Assembly (NCBI RefSeq): GCF_014646235.1
Contig: NZ_BMNB01000013.1
Span: 1-64,000, forward strand
Source of the DNA: Micromonospora sonchi
GTDB taxonomy: Bacteria > Actinomycetota > Actinomycetes > Mycobacteriales > Micromonosporaceae
DNA length: 64,000 nucleotides
Direction of reading: 5' to 3'
Position 1 is the first letter of the stretch. The number at the start of each line of letters is the position of its first letter. Under the pieces are notes generated by a model. That model did not search any database. It saw only the letters and a program-made list of their open reading frames with translations, and was not told where the DNA came from. Shown piece by piece: positions 53,736 to 62,244 of the stretch. The position numbers were made by a program, and so were the translations under genes.

Positions 53736-53879
53736 GCGGGAGTCTCCAGAGCGGGCCGGCGCTGGCTGGCCCGGGTGTCTGGGAGCGGGCGAATGGGTAT
53801 CTGCGGGTCATCGACGCGCGTGGGTGGCGCCGATTCACAGGGCTTGCGGCACCCGCACGCACTACCAGGAGGTCAAGCC

Positions 53880-54515
53880 ATGAGATTTCCTTCGCTGTCG
53901 CGCCACGCGGAGCCCGCGCCCTCGACGGCCGACGACGACGCCGACCGGGGTGGGACGGTGGCCACCGCGATCCGCACCCCCGCCGACCAAGCCGCCGAGC
54001 GGGACGCCGCGGCCCGGGCCACCACCGCCCGTTCCGGCGTCGCCGGATCCCGGCGCGCCCGCGCCGTCGCCCCCGCCGGCACCCCCGACCTGGACCGGAC
54101 CGTCGATCTCGACCAGCCCGCGGACCGGGATTCGACAGTCGACCGGGATCGGGTGGCCCCACCGGACCCGCCAGCGGCACCGGCGGGGCCGCGACCCCGG
54201 GGCAGCCTGCTGGCCACCATCGGTCTGATCGGCGGGCTCGCCGGCCTCGGCCTCGTCCTCACCGGCGCCCTCGCCGAGTACGGCATCGCCCTGGGCGCGC
54301 TCGGCGCGGTGCTCGCCGTACTCGGGCTGATCGCCACCCGGCGGCGGCACGTGGCCGGCAAGCCCGACGCGCTGCTGGGGATGGCCTTCGGCCTGGGCGC
54401 GGTGGTCCTCGGTGTGCTGGCGATGACCGGGCAGTACGACTGGCCGACCACCGACGGCGACGTCGTGACCCGCCTCCGCGAGTGGCTCGACTCACAGTTC
54501 GTCGGCCGTCCCTAG
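53880..54515 (+). CDS. membrane protein with disordered acidic/basic N-terminus
   Basis: This 211-residue protein has about 110 residues of Asp/Arg/Ala/Pro-rich low-complexity sequence (repeats such as DRTVDLDQPADRDSTVDRD), then three hydrophobic segments (LLATIGLIGGLAGLGLVLTGAL, IALGALGAVLAVLGLIA, GMAFGLGAVVLGVLAMT), and a short C-terminal tail. No family recognised. ATG at 53880 follows CAGGAGGTCAAGCC, a strong ribosome site, which supports expression. Confidence 0.72.
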   Translation: MRFPSLSRHAEPAPSTADDDADRGGTVATAIRTPADQAAERDAAARATTARSGVAGSRRARAVAPAGTPDLDRTVDLDQPADRDSTVDRDRVAPPDPPAAPAGPRPRGSLLATIGLIGGLAGLGLVLTGALAEYGIALGALGAVLAVLGLIATRRRHVAGKPDALLGMAFGLGAVVLGVLAMTGQYDWPTTDGDVVTRLREWLDSQFVGRP

Positions 54516-54827
54516 TGGGCACTGATCGGCCCGCCGGTGGTTGACCGGCGCCCGGCCGGCGAGTTACCGGCCGTAGCCCGAAGTTCTGGTGGTTCACCAG
54601 CCGGGCGCACTTTCTCGTCAGGGGCGGCGATTCGCCGCCCCTGACTTCTGCCCGGCCCCCTGACGACGCAATGAACAGCCGATCAATGCCGTGCATACGC
54701 AACGATCCGCCGCTTTCTGCAACGCTCGGCGGTGGATTCTGGCGGTCAACGCCGCATAACGTTGAGCAACGGCGCCAGCCCGTGGCCCGACGGTGGCCGG
54801 GCGCGCGGAGACCCTGGGAGCAGGACA
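54516..54827. other. intergenic region with one hairpin
   Basis: About 310 nt without a convincing gene. It holds the hairpin at 54618-54644 and, near the ddaH start, an AACGTT-centred stretch (CATAACGTTG around 54760) that could be part of the ddaH-rocD promoter. A TGCATACGCA sequence near 54690 is a weak half-match to an arginine-repressor box, too weak to call. Confidence 0.4.
54618..54644. terminator. hairpin terminator
   Basis: TCAGGGGCGGCGA (54618-54630) and TCGCCGCCCCTGA (54632-54644) form a perfect 13-bp palindrome around one base, 102 nt after the membrane-protein stop. Extrusion would need a slightly larger loop. No T-run is present. Confidence 0.65.
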
Positions 54828-55649
54828 ATGACGATGGACGCCACCCGCCAGCGCTACCTGATGTGCCGGCCGACGTACTTCGCCGTCGACTATGCGATCA
54901 ACCCGTGGATGGACCCGACCACCCCGGTCGACGCCGACCTCGCCGTACGCCAGTGGGAGCGGCTGCGCCAGGTGTACCGCGACCTGGGCCACACGGTCGA
55001 GGAGATCACCCCGCTGCCGGGCCTGCCCGACATGGTCTTCGCCGCCAACGGCGGCACCGTGATCGACGGCAAGGCGATGGCCGTGCAGTTCCGCGACCCG
55101 CAGCGCGCCGACGAGGCGCCCGCGTACCGCGCCTGGTTCGAGGCCGCCGGCTTCGAGATGTACGACCCGAAGCACATCAACGAGGGCGAGGGCGACGTCC
55201 TGCTGGCCGGCGACCACCTGCTCGCCGGCACCGGCTTCCGCACCGCGCACGCCGCGCACGCCCAGTTGCAGGAGGTCTTCGGCTACCCGGTGATCACCAT
55301 GCAGCTGGTCGATCCGCGTTTCTACCACCTGGACACCGCGCTGACCGTGCTCGACGAGCGGACCGTGGCGTACCTGCCGGAGGCGTTCAGCGCCGGCAGC
55401 CAGGCCGTGCTACGCCGACTGTTCCCGGACGCGGTGCACGCCACCATGGCCGACGCCGAGGTGCTCGGTCTCAACGCGGTCAGCGACGGCCGGCACGTGG
55501 TGCTGCCCGCACAGGCGACCAGCCTGGCCGCGCAGCTGCGCGACCGGGGCTACCAGACCATCGGCGTCGACCTGTCCGAGCTGCGCAAGGCCGGCGGCGG
55601 CCCGAAGTGCTGCACGTTGCGACTCCGTCAGAGAAAGGCGAGCAAGTGA
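54828..55649 (+). CDS. dimethylarginine dimethylaminohydrolase-like amidinohydrolase
   Basis: This 273-residue amidinotransferase-fold enzyme has the substrate Asp in INEGEGDVLLAGDHLL, catalytic His in DPRFYHLDTALTVL and catalytic Cys near the C-terminus in GGGPKCCTL. Family members release dimethylamine from methylarginines or ammonia from arginine to give citrulline. ATG at 54828 follows GGGAGCAGGAC. It overlaps rocD by 4 nt (GTGA). The ddaH-like/rocD pair also exists in mycobacteria, so the two probably act in arginine-ornithine catabolism. Confidence 0.87.
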   Translation: MTMDATRQRYLMCRPTYFAVDYAINPWMDPTTPVDADLAVRQWERLRQVYRDLGHTVEEITPLPGLPDMVFAANGGTVIDGKAMAVQFRDPQRADEAPAYRAWFEAAGFEMYDPKHINEGEGDVLLAGDHLLAGTGFRTAHAAHAQLQEVFGYPVITMQLVDPRFYHLDTALTVLDERTVAYLPEAFSAGSQAVLRRLFPDAVHATMADAEVLGLNAVSDGRHVVLPAQATSLAAQLRDRGYQTIGVDLSELRKAGGGPKCCTLRLRQRKASK

Positions 55650-56860
55650 TCGAGGACATGCTGCGGACTCCGGCCGCCGTGCAGGACGCGGAGCGCCACA
55701 CCGCGCACAACTACCACCCGCTACCGGTGGTGATCTCCTCCGCCGAGGGCTCCTGGGTGACCGACGTGGACGGCCGGCGCTACCTGGACTGTCTGGCCGG
55801 CTACTCGGCACTGAACTTCGGTCACCGGCACCCGGCCCTGATCGCCGCCGCGCACGCCCAGCTCGACAAGCTCACGCTGACCAGCCGGGCGTTCGTCCAC
55901 GACCAGTTCGCCGACTTCTGCCGTGAACTGGCGGCGCTCTGCGGCAAGGAACTGGTGCTGCCGATGAACACCGGCGCCGAGGCGGTGGAGACCGGCATCA
56001 AGGTGGCCCGCAAGTGGGGCTACCAGGTCAAGGGCGTACCGGCCGGGCAGGCCAACATCGTGGTCGCGGAGGGCAACTTCCACGGGCGTACGACCACCAT
56101 CGTCAGTTTCTCCACGGACTCCGACGCGCGGGCCGACTTCGGGCCGTACACCCCCGGTTTCCGGATCGTCCCCTACGGCGACCTGGCCGCGCTCGCCGAG
56201 GCGGTCGACGAGCAGACCGTCGCGGTGCTGCTGGAGCCGATCCAGGGCGAGCAGGGCGTGGTCGTGCCGCCGGAGGGCTACCTGCCGGGCGTGCGCCGGC
56301 TCTGCGACGAGCGGAACGTGCTCTTCGTCGCCGACGAGATCCAGTCCGGCCTCGGCCGGACCGGCGCCACCTTCGCCTGCGAGCAGGAGGGCGTGGTGCC
56401 GGACATGTACCTGCTGGGCAAGGCGCTCGGCGGCGGCATCGTGCCGGTCTCCGCGGTGGCGGCCGACACCGACGTGCTGGGTGTGCTCAGGCCGGGCCAG
56501 CACGGCTCCACCTTCGGCGGCAACCCGCTCGCGTGCGCGGTGGCCACCGAGGTGGTCCGTTTGCTGGCCACCGGCGAATTCCAGCGCCGCTCGGCCGAGC
56601 TGGGCGAGCGGCTGCACGCGGGCCTGCGCGCGCTGGTCGGCAGCGGCCTGGTCGCCGTCCGTGGCCGAGGGCTCTGGGCCGGTCTGGACATCGACCCGGC
56701 GCTGATGAGCGGCCGGGAGGCCTGCGAGCGGCTGATGGAGCGTGGCGTGCTGGCCAAGGACACGCACGGCTCGACCATCCGGCTCGCTCCTCCGTTGGTG
56801 ATCACCGCCGAGGAGATCGACCACGCGGTGGCGCAACTGGCCGCCGTGCTGGCCGGCTGA
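55646..56860 (+). CDS. rocD: ornithine-oxo-acid transaminase
   Basis: This 404-residue PLP aminotransferase converts ornithine and 2-oxoglutarate to glutamate semialdehyde and glutamate. It shows [50 protein letters not shown] and the PLP lysine in [19 protein letters not shown] at 55646 is within the stop of the upstream gene, giving tight coupling. A T-tailed terminator follows. Confidence 0.94.
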   Translation: MIEDMLRTPAAVQDAERHTAHNYHPLPVVISSAEGSWVTDVDGRRYLDCLAGYSALNFGHRHPALIAAAHAQLDKLTLTSRAFVHDQFADFCRELAALCGKELVLPMNTGAEAVETGIKVARKWGYQVKGVPAGQANIVVAEGNFHGRTTTIVSFSTDSDARADFGPYTPGFRIVPYGDLAALAEAVDEQTVAVLLEPIQGEQGVVVPPEGYLPGVRRLCDERNVLFVADEIQSGLGRTGATFACEQEGVVPDMYLLGKALGGGIVPVSAVAADTDVLGVLRPGQHGSTFGGNPLACAVATEVVRLLATGEFQRRSAELGERLHAGLRALVGSGLVAVRGRGLWAGLDIDPALMSGREACERLMERGVLAKDTHGSTIRLAPPLVITAEEIDHAVAQLAAVLAG

Positions 56861-56902
56861 GCGGTCGCAGCGACGCCGGCGGGAACCGGTCGTGACGACA
56901 AC

Positions 56903-56941
56903 GGCGGGCGCCGGAACGTGATCCCGGCGCCCGCCTTTGTT
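56903..56941. terminator. intrinsic terminator after rocD
   Basis: The stem GGCGGGCGCCGG/CCGGCGCCCGCC (56903-56914 with 56924-56935) has a 9-nt loop and is followed by TTTGTT. It lies between convergent rocD and the FHA gene and could serve both. Confidence 0.85.
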
Positions 56942-56951
56942 ACGGGACCGC

Positions 56952-58100
56952 TCAGCGAGGCAGGCGCATCGCCATGGTCGGCGCCTCGGACATCACCGAG
57001 TCCGGGTTGTACGGTGCGCCGGCCGGTAGGTCGTCCGGGCGGCCGATCTGGACGCCGGGATAGAGCTCCACCATGTCGCCGGCACCGAGGACCCGGGACT
57101 GCTGCGGTGGCAGGGGGATCCGGTCCGCCTCCGTCATCGAGCCGGCCGGCCGGATGCCGGAGCCGTTGGTGCTCACGTCGGTGGCCACGATGTCGGCGCC
57201 GCGCAGCTCGAACCGGAGGTGGCTGCGGCTGATCCACCGGCGGGCCTCGTCGTTGAGCCACTGGCCGAGCACGATCCCGTTGGAGCCCTCCGGTGCCCGG
57301 CCGACCGTCACCGGCTGCTCTGCGGTGAGCACGAATCGGCGTCGGGTCAGGCCACCGACGCGTACCGCGAGGACTTCGCTGCGCGGCCGGGACCCGGCGT
57401 CGCGGAGCCGGGTGCCGTGCCGGGGGCAGGTCGGCACGCCGCCCCGGAGCGACGGTGGCGGCTGACCGGTCGGCGCGCGGTCCACCCGGGCCAGGTCGGC
57501 GAAGGCACCGCCGCCGCCACTACCGCCGAACAGGTTGCAGCCCGACTCCGGGCAGCGCCATTCCCGAGCGAGCAGCTTCGCCGCAGCCGGCGACGGTGGC
57601 CCGGACACCGGCGTGTGGCCGCCACCGACGTGGGCGATGAAGACCGGCCCGCCGGCACCGGGCACCGGCGCGAGCACCCGACCGGGCTGCTCGACCAGCC
57701 AGGGGAACCGCCCGCGCAGGCCGTCGAAACGGACCCGGCTGAGCACCGGCAGGCCGAGCAGGTCGGCGACCTCCAGCATCCGGTCACCCGGGTTGTCGAG
57801 CACCTCGACCAGGCCGTCGTCGGCCCAGCGGCGGACCACCATGCGTTCGTTGGAGGTCAGGTCGGCGTCGGAGAGCACCCCCCGGTGCACCACCGCGTAG
57901 ACCGGGACGGTGTCCTCCTCCAGGCTGCGCGCCAGCGCGTCGATGACCATGCCGAGACGCAGGGTGCTGGCCGGGCGCCCGCCGTCGAGGTCCTGGTACC
58001 GGATGATCTCGGCCAGGTCGATCACCGCCCGGACCAGCTGCGGGTCGGTGCAGACCCGGCCCTCGATGGCGTCCAGCACCTTGCTGATCTCGAACCTCAT
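56952..58100 (-). CDS. FHA-domain protein with two Cys pairs
   Basis: This 382-residue cytoplasmic protein has an N-terminal helical part of about 170 residues (MRFEISKVLDAIEGRVCTDP). Two cysteine sites that may bind metal follow (CPESGC and CPRHGTRL, about 195-240). A C-terminal FHA domain has VTVGRAPEGSNGIVL, SRSHLRFEL and ATDVSTNGSGI, the phosphothreonine-binding loops. FHA proteins work with Ser/Thr kinases; none is in the window. ATG at 58100 overlaps the stop of the pterin dehydratase gene (ATGA). Confidence 0.85.
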   Translation of the reverse strand: MRFEISKVLDAIEGRVCTDPQLVRAVIDLAEIIRYQDLDGGRPASTLRLGMVIDALARSLEEDTVPVYAVVHRGVLSDADLTSNERMVVRRWADDGLVEVLDNPGDRMLEVADLLGLPVLSRVRFDGLRGRFPWLVEQPGRVLAPVPGAGGPVFIAHVGGGHTPVSGPPSPAAAKLLAREWRCPESGCNLFGGSGGGGAFADLARVDRAPTGQPPPSLRGGVPTCPRHGTRLRDAGSRPRSEVLAVRVGGLTRRRFVLTAEQPVTVGRAPEGSNGIVLGQWLNDEARRWISRSHLRFELRGADIVATDVSTNGSGIRPAGSMTEADRIPLPPQQSRVLGAGDMVELYPGVQIGRPDDLPAGAPYNPDSVMSEAPTMAMRLPR

Positions 58101-58390
58101 CGGCCCTCCCCCACGATCTCGTCGATTCGCCGAGCCAGCTCGACGTCGCGCCGGGTGACCCCACCGGCCGAATGCGTCACGCAGCGGAAGGTCACCGTGC
58201 GCCACCGGATGTCGATGTCCGGATGGTGGTCCAGCTCCTCGGCCGTCACGGCGACCCGGTCGACCACCTCGATGGCGTCCGGGAAACTGGCCAGCTCCAC
58301 CGTGCGGGTGATCCCGCCGGGATCCCCCGACCAGCCTGCCAGCCCACCCAGCTCGTCTCGCACCGCCTCGGCGGTGAGCACCTCTGCCAT
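58097..58390 (-). CDS. 4a-hydroxytetrahydrobiopterin dehydratase (PCD/DCoH)
   Basis: This 97-residue enzyme dehydrates pterin-4a-carbinolamine. The active-site motif ELDHHPDIDIRW followed by VTFRCVTHSAGGVT is clear. ATG at 58390. No aromatic amino-acid hydroxylase is nearby, so the pterin link is unproven. It is coupled to the FHA gene. Confidence 0.9.
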   Translation of the reverse strand: MAEVLTAEAVRDELGGLAGWSGDPGGITRTVELASFPDAIEVVDRVAVTAEELDHHPDIDIRWRTVTFRCVTHSAGGVTRRDVELARRIDEIVGEGR

Positions 58391-58425
58391 GGCCAGACCC
58401 TACCGGTGAGACCCGGAGGCACCAT

Positions 58426-61400
58426 TCAGGTCATCCGGGTCACCGCGGAACGCAGCCGGCGCAGGTCGCGGCGGCGCCGCTCATAGGTGGCGGCCAGGCC
58501 GATCAACGCCAACCCGGCGGCGCCGAGGTAGATCCACCGGGGCAGCAGGTCCCAACTGCGCACCAGTTCGTAGAGGGCGAGCAGGGCCAGCGTCCCGCCG
58601 CCCAGCACCACCGGCGCCTGCCAGCGGCGGGCCGCCCCGAGCAGCGTCGCGGTGAGGGCGGCGGCCCCGAGCAGCAGTCGCCGCAACGGATGGTGTTCGG
58701 CACCGACCAGCACGGCCGCCAGGCTGGGCAACAGCACCGCAGCCAGACCCGGCCCGAGCGCCAGCCAGCTGGTCAGACCCGGCCGGCTCCGCAGCGCCAC
58801 CGCGCCCACGACGAGCGCCAGCACCGCCAGCGGCAGGGTGTACGCCTCCAGCACCGTCACCCCACCGGCCCTCAGCAACAGCCAGGTCGCGAGCAGTTCG
58901 CTGCCCCCGGCGATACCCGCGAACGCCCACCGCCGCCCGGTCGACTCGCCCCGGCGCAGCAGCCGCACCCCGACGGCGACTCCCCAGAGCACGCAGACCG
59001 TCGCGCCGTGCCGAGGCGCACCCAGGGTGAGCAGCAGCGCGAGCAACGCCACCGCCTGCGCGGCGGCGTCCAGCACCGGGCGCACCGGCGGCATCGCCGA
59101 CACGTCCCGCACCGCACGGGCGGGCACGGTCGCCTCTGGTCCCCCAGGTCCGGAGGACGCGGCCACCTGCGGAATAATGTGCCAACGTTCGGGTGCCACG
59201 GCGGCGAGGGCGAGGGCAACCGCCGCCACGCCGAGCACCGCGAACGCAGCCATCCGCAGCGGCAGCCCGCCGGCCAGCGGGGCGACGACCGCAAACGCCG
59301 TCGTCGTGGTGACCGTGATCAGCCAGCCGACCAGGCGTACCCCGGGCTGCCGCGCGGCCACTGCGGTACTGGCCGCAGCCACCACCAGCAGACCCAGCCC
59401 GGCGAGCGTGCCCGCCCGGGTGGCTTGGAGGTTGAGCAGCCCGGCCCCGGCCAGCACCAGACCCACCGGGACACCGGCCGCGAGGAACGGACCGCGCGGG
59501 GTGGAGAGCGCGGCGGTCACCAGCAGGGCCACGCCGCCGAGCAGCGCCGTCGCCGGCACCACCGGCCAGGGCGCTCCGCCGGCGGCCAGCAGCACCTGCC
59601 CGGCAGCCGCCACGAACGGCAGCACCACCGCCGCCACCCGCCAGCTGGCGAAGTTAAGAGGGGGCCCTTCCTCTACCGCAGGCGTTAATAGGGGGCCCTT
59701 CCTTGCACTGGGGGGCTGGGTGGCCAGCGCCGCCGCCAGGGCCAGGAGTGCCAGGGCGAGACCGACCGGCAACATGCCCGGGACGGGCTGCGCGTCCGGG
59801 GCGCCGGACCACACAGCGGGCGGCGGGCCGTACGGAGTGAACAGGGCCGTCACCACCACCGGGACCGCCGCCAGCACCGCCACCACGGCCAGGCCCAGCC
59901 CGGCCACCGGCAACCCCGCCGACGGGCGGGTCCGGAACCCGGCCAGCGCGACCAGCAACGCCGCCACCGCCGCGTAGGCCGTCACCCGCTCCCCGCCGGG
60001 TACCACCAGCGGCGACAGACCGGTCAGCACCGCCACCACGGCGAGCCCGGCCGAGGCGTACCCGCTCAGGTCGGGCCAGGATCGACGCAGCGCGAGCAAC
60101 GCGACCGCCGGCAGCGCGACGGCGGCCAGCGCGGCCCGGGCCTGCCACCAGGGTGGCGCCCCGGCACCGATCAGCGCGACCGCCGCACCGGCCGGCACCA
60201 CGAGCACCGCCGCGAGCAGCCCGTACCCGGCCACCCTCCGCTGCACCGGCCCGCCGTGCCGTCCAGCGACGGCCACCACCAGGCCGGTGGCCAGGATCAC
60301 CGCACAGGCCGCACCGGCACCGGCCGGGCCGGCCAGCCCGACCAGCAGCCCGTGCCCGAGCAGCACGGCGCCGCCCAGCGCCGACGTCAGCGCGGTCACC
60401 CCGCGTCCCGCCGGGCGGGCCACCGCGGCGGCCGACAGCGCCGCCCCGACCACCAGGTCGATGGCGACCACCGCCGGCCACGGCGCGGCCCAGGCCACCG
60501 GCACGGCCAGCGCGGTCACGGCGACGCCGGCCGCCGCGATCGACGGCCGGGCGGCCCGCGGCAGCAGCCAACCCACGGCGAGCGAGGCCAGGGCCACCGC
60601 GACCGGCAGTTGCCAGCCCCAGGCGAAGTCCGGCCCCGCCGTGGCCCCCCGCCACGGCGGAACCGACCGGCCCACGGCGACATTGGCCAGCACCACGGTC
60701 ATCAAGGCGGTCACCGCCGCGCCGCCGCCCGCCACCACCAGCGCACCGATCCGGGGACCGGGTCGCCAGCCGGCCGGAAGCAGCCGTACGGCACCGGCAA
60801 GCGCCACCACGATCAACGCCGCCAGCACCAGCGACACCGATGCACGCAGCTCCACCGCCGGGCGCAGCAGCGCGCCGGCCAGGACCGGCACCAGCGCGCC
60901 GGCCGCGACCGCCCGCGCCGTCCCGCCACCCAGCAGCAGCGCCGCCGCGAACACGGCCAACGCCACCAGCAGCATCGGCACTCCGGCCAGCAGCGGTACG
61001 CCGCCCGCCCGGCCGACCAGCAGCGGCACCAGCGCACAGCCGCCGGCGAGCAGCAACGCGCCCACGTACCCGGTACCGGCCGTCACCTGTCCGCCGAGCA
61101 GCATCCCCGGGGTCGTCGCGGCCCCCTCGACCGCGACGCTCCTGCGCCGTTGCAGCACGACGACAACCGCCAGGTCGATCAGCGCCACCCCGACGAAGAC
61201 CACGGCCCAGCCAGCCGGCTCGGGGCGCGCCTCGGCGGCGAGCAGCGGCAGCACCGGCTGCCCGGCCAGCAACGCGGCGAACCACGGGACCGTCAGCCGG
61301 CTGAGCCGGGCGTACCCGACGGCGACGGCCGTGCTGACCATCGCGACGAGCCCGGCGTATCGGCTGCCCGGCCAACTGGTCACCCCGAGCAGGTCCACCG

Positions 61401-62124
61401 TCCACACGGCGTACCCGTCCAGCACCACCAGCAGTAGCCCCACGGCGGCGAACGTCTCGGCGGTGCCGCGCAGCCCGCGCCAACGGGCGACCATCGGCAC
61501 GGCGAGCAGCAGCGCGGTGAACGCCAACAGGATCAGCGCCCGGCCGGCGATGCCGACCGACGCCCAGGCCACCGCGGTGAAGACCGTCGCCGCAGTGCCC
61601 AGCATCAGCCCACCCAGAACGAAGAGCAGCCCCTGCACGGTGCGGGTCGAGGTCTCCGCCCCGCCCGGCCGGCCCGCCGCCGACACGGGCACCGGCGCCC
61701 AACCGCCGGCACCCGCAACGGCGCCGGCACGCGGGACGGCGCGGGCACCCGGGACGGCGCCGGCACCCGGGACGGCCCCCGCAACGCCGGCACCCGGGGT
61801 GGCACCCGGAACGCCGGCACCCCGGGCGGCGATCGGGATGGCGGCAACCGGGATCGGGGGAAGCGGCGCGGCGGCCGGGACCGGGAACTCCGCCCGCACC
61901 GTGGCGGCCAGTTCGTCGCGCCGCCGCCGGGTCGCGGCCAGCCGGCCGGCCAGCCCTTCGTACGCCTGGCGGACCCGGGTCACCTCGGCGTCGAGTACGA
62001 CGATCTCCCGGTTCAACCGGATCACCTCGGCGGCAGCGGAGTGCGGCGGCCGGCCGCAGCCGGTGCAACCGGAGGCGAGGCGCGCCGCCGCACCGCACGC
62101 CGGGCAGGGATAGTCGTTGTCCAC
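58426..62124 (-). CDS. very large multi-spanning membrane protein with N-terminal zinc ribbon (SCO7613/DUF2157-like)
   Basis: This 1232-residue protein opens with a CPACGAAARLASGCTGCG zinc ribbon, a charged coiled-coil stretch (about 35-80) and a Gly/Ala/Pro linker with repeated VPGAGAVPGA units (about 95-145). The rest is some 30 hydrophobic helices rich in Ala, Val and Leu. The layout matches actinobacterial proteins of the SCO7613 type; function unknown. GTG at 62124. A 55-bp intergenic-type repeat (59653-59707) is read through in frame as RKGPLLTPAVEEGPPLN, between two helices. Confidence 0.8.
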   Translation of the reverse strand: MDNDYPCPACGAAARLASGCTGCGRPPHSAAAEVIRLNREIVVLDAEVTRVRQAYEGLAGRLAATRRRRDELAATVRAEFPVPAAAPLPPIPVAAIPIAARGAGVPGATPGAGVAGAVPGAGAVPGARAVPRAGAVAGAGGWAPVPVSAAGRPGGAETSTRTVQGLLFVLGGLMLGTAATVFTAVAWASVGIAGRALILLAFTALLLAVPMVARWRGLRGTAETFAAVGLLLVVLDGYAVWTVDLLGVTSWPGSRYAGLVAMVSTAVAVGYARLSRLTVPWFAALLAGQPVLPLLAAEARPEPAGWAVVFVGVALIDLAVVVVLQRRRSVAVEGAATTPGMLLGGQVTAGTGYVGALLLAGGCALVPLLVGRAGGVPLLAGVPMLLVALAVFAAALLLGGGTARAVAAGALVPVLAGALLRPAVELRASVSLVLAALIVVALAGAVRLLPAGWRPGPRIGALVVAGGGAAVTALMTVVLANVAVGRSVPPWRGATAGPDFAWGWQLPVAVALASLAVGWLLPRAARPSIAAAGVAVTALAVPVAWAAPWPAVVAIDLVVGAALSAAAVARPAGRGVTALTSALGGAVLLGHGLLVGLAGPAGAGAACAVILATGLVVAVAGRHGGPVQRRVAGYGLLAAVLVVPAGAAVALIGAGAPPWWQARAALAAVALPAVALLALRRSWPDLSGYASAGLAVVAVLTGLSPLVVPGGERVTAYAAVAALLVALAGFRTRPSAGLPVAGLGLAVVAVLAAVPVVVTALFTPYGPPPAVWSGAPDAQPVPGMLPVGLALALLALAAALATQPPSARKGPLLTPAVEEGPPLNFASWRVAAVVLPFVAAAGQVLLAAGGAPWPVVPATALLGGVALLVTAALSTPRGPFLAAGVPVGLVLAGAGLLNLQATRAGTLAGLGLLVVAAASTAVAARQPGVRLVGWLITVTTTTAFAVVAPLAGGLPLRMAAFAVLGVAAVALALAAVAPERWHIIPQVAASSGPGGPEATVPARAVRDVSAMPPVRPVLDAAAQAVALLALLLTLGAPRHGATVCVLWGVAVGVRLLRRGESTGRRWAFAGIAGGSELLATWLLLRAGGVTVLEAYTLPLAVLALVVGAVALRSRPGLTSWLALGPGLAAVLLPSLAAVLVGAEHHPLRRLLLGAAALTATLLGAARRWQAPVVLGGGTLALLALYELVRSWDLLPRWIYLGAAGLALIGLAATYERRRRDLRRLRSAVTRMT
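59653..59707 (+). repeat. 55-bp GGGGCCC repeat, copy 5, inside a reading frame
   Basis: It reads GTTAAGAGGGGGCCCTTCCT, then a spacer, then AGGCGTTAATAGGGGGCCCT and TCCTTGCA. It differs from the copy at 47330 at only a few positions. It lies wholly within the 1232-residue membrane-protein gene and leaves the frame open on the minus strand, because the terminal TTACA, which would read as a TAA stop in that orientation, is TTGCA here. Confidence 0.88.
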
Positions 62125-62244
62125 GGTGTCATCCTCGACAGGCGGGTACCGCTCGCACCAGAGTGCGCGTACTCAGGAAAGGGTCTGCTCGAGCCGCGTG
62201 TCGACCACCGTCGCCACCAGGCTGATCAGCTTCACGTGCGGACC

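Noticed and set aside
40812..59707. GGGGCCC repeats as CRISPR repeats
   Set aside because: Copies are kilobases apart and separated by genes, with no spacer array or cas genes.
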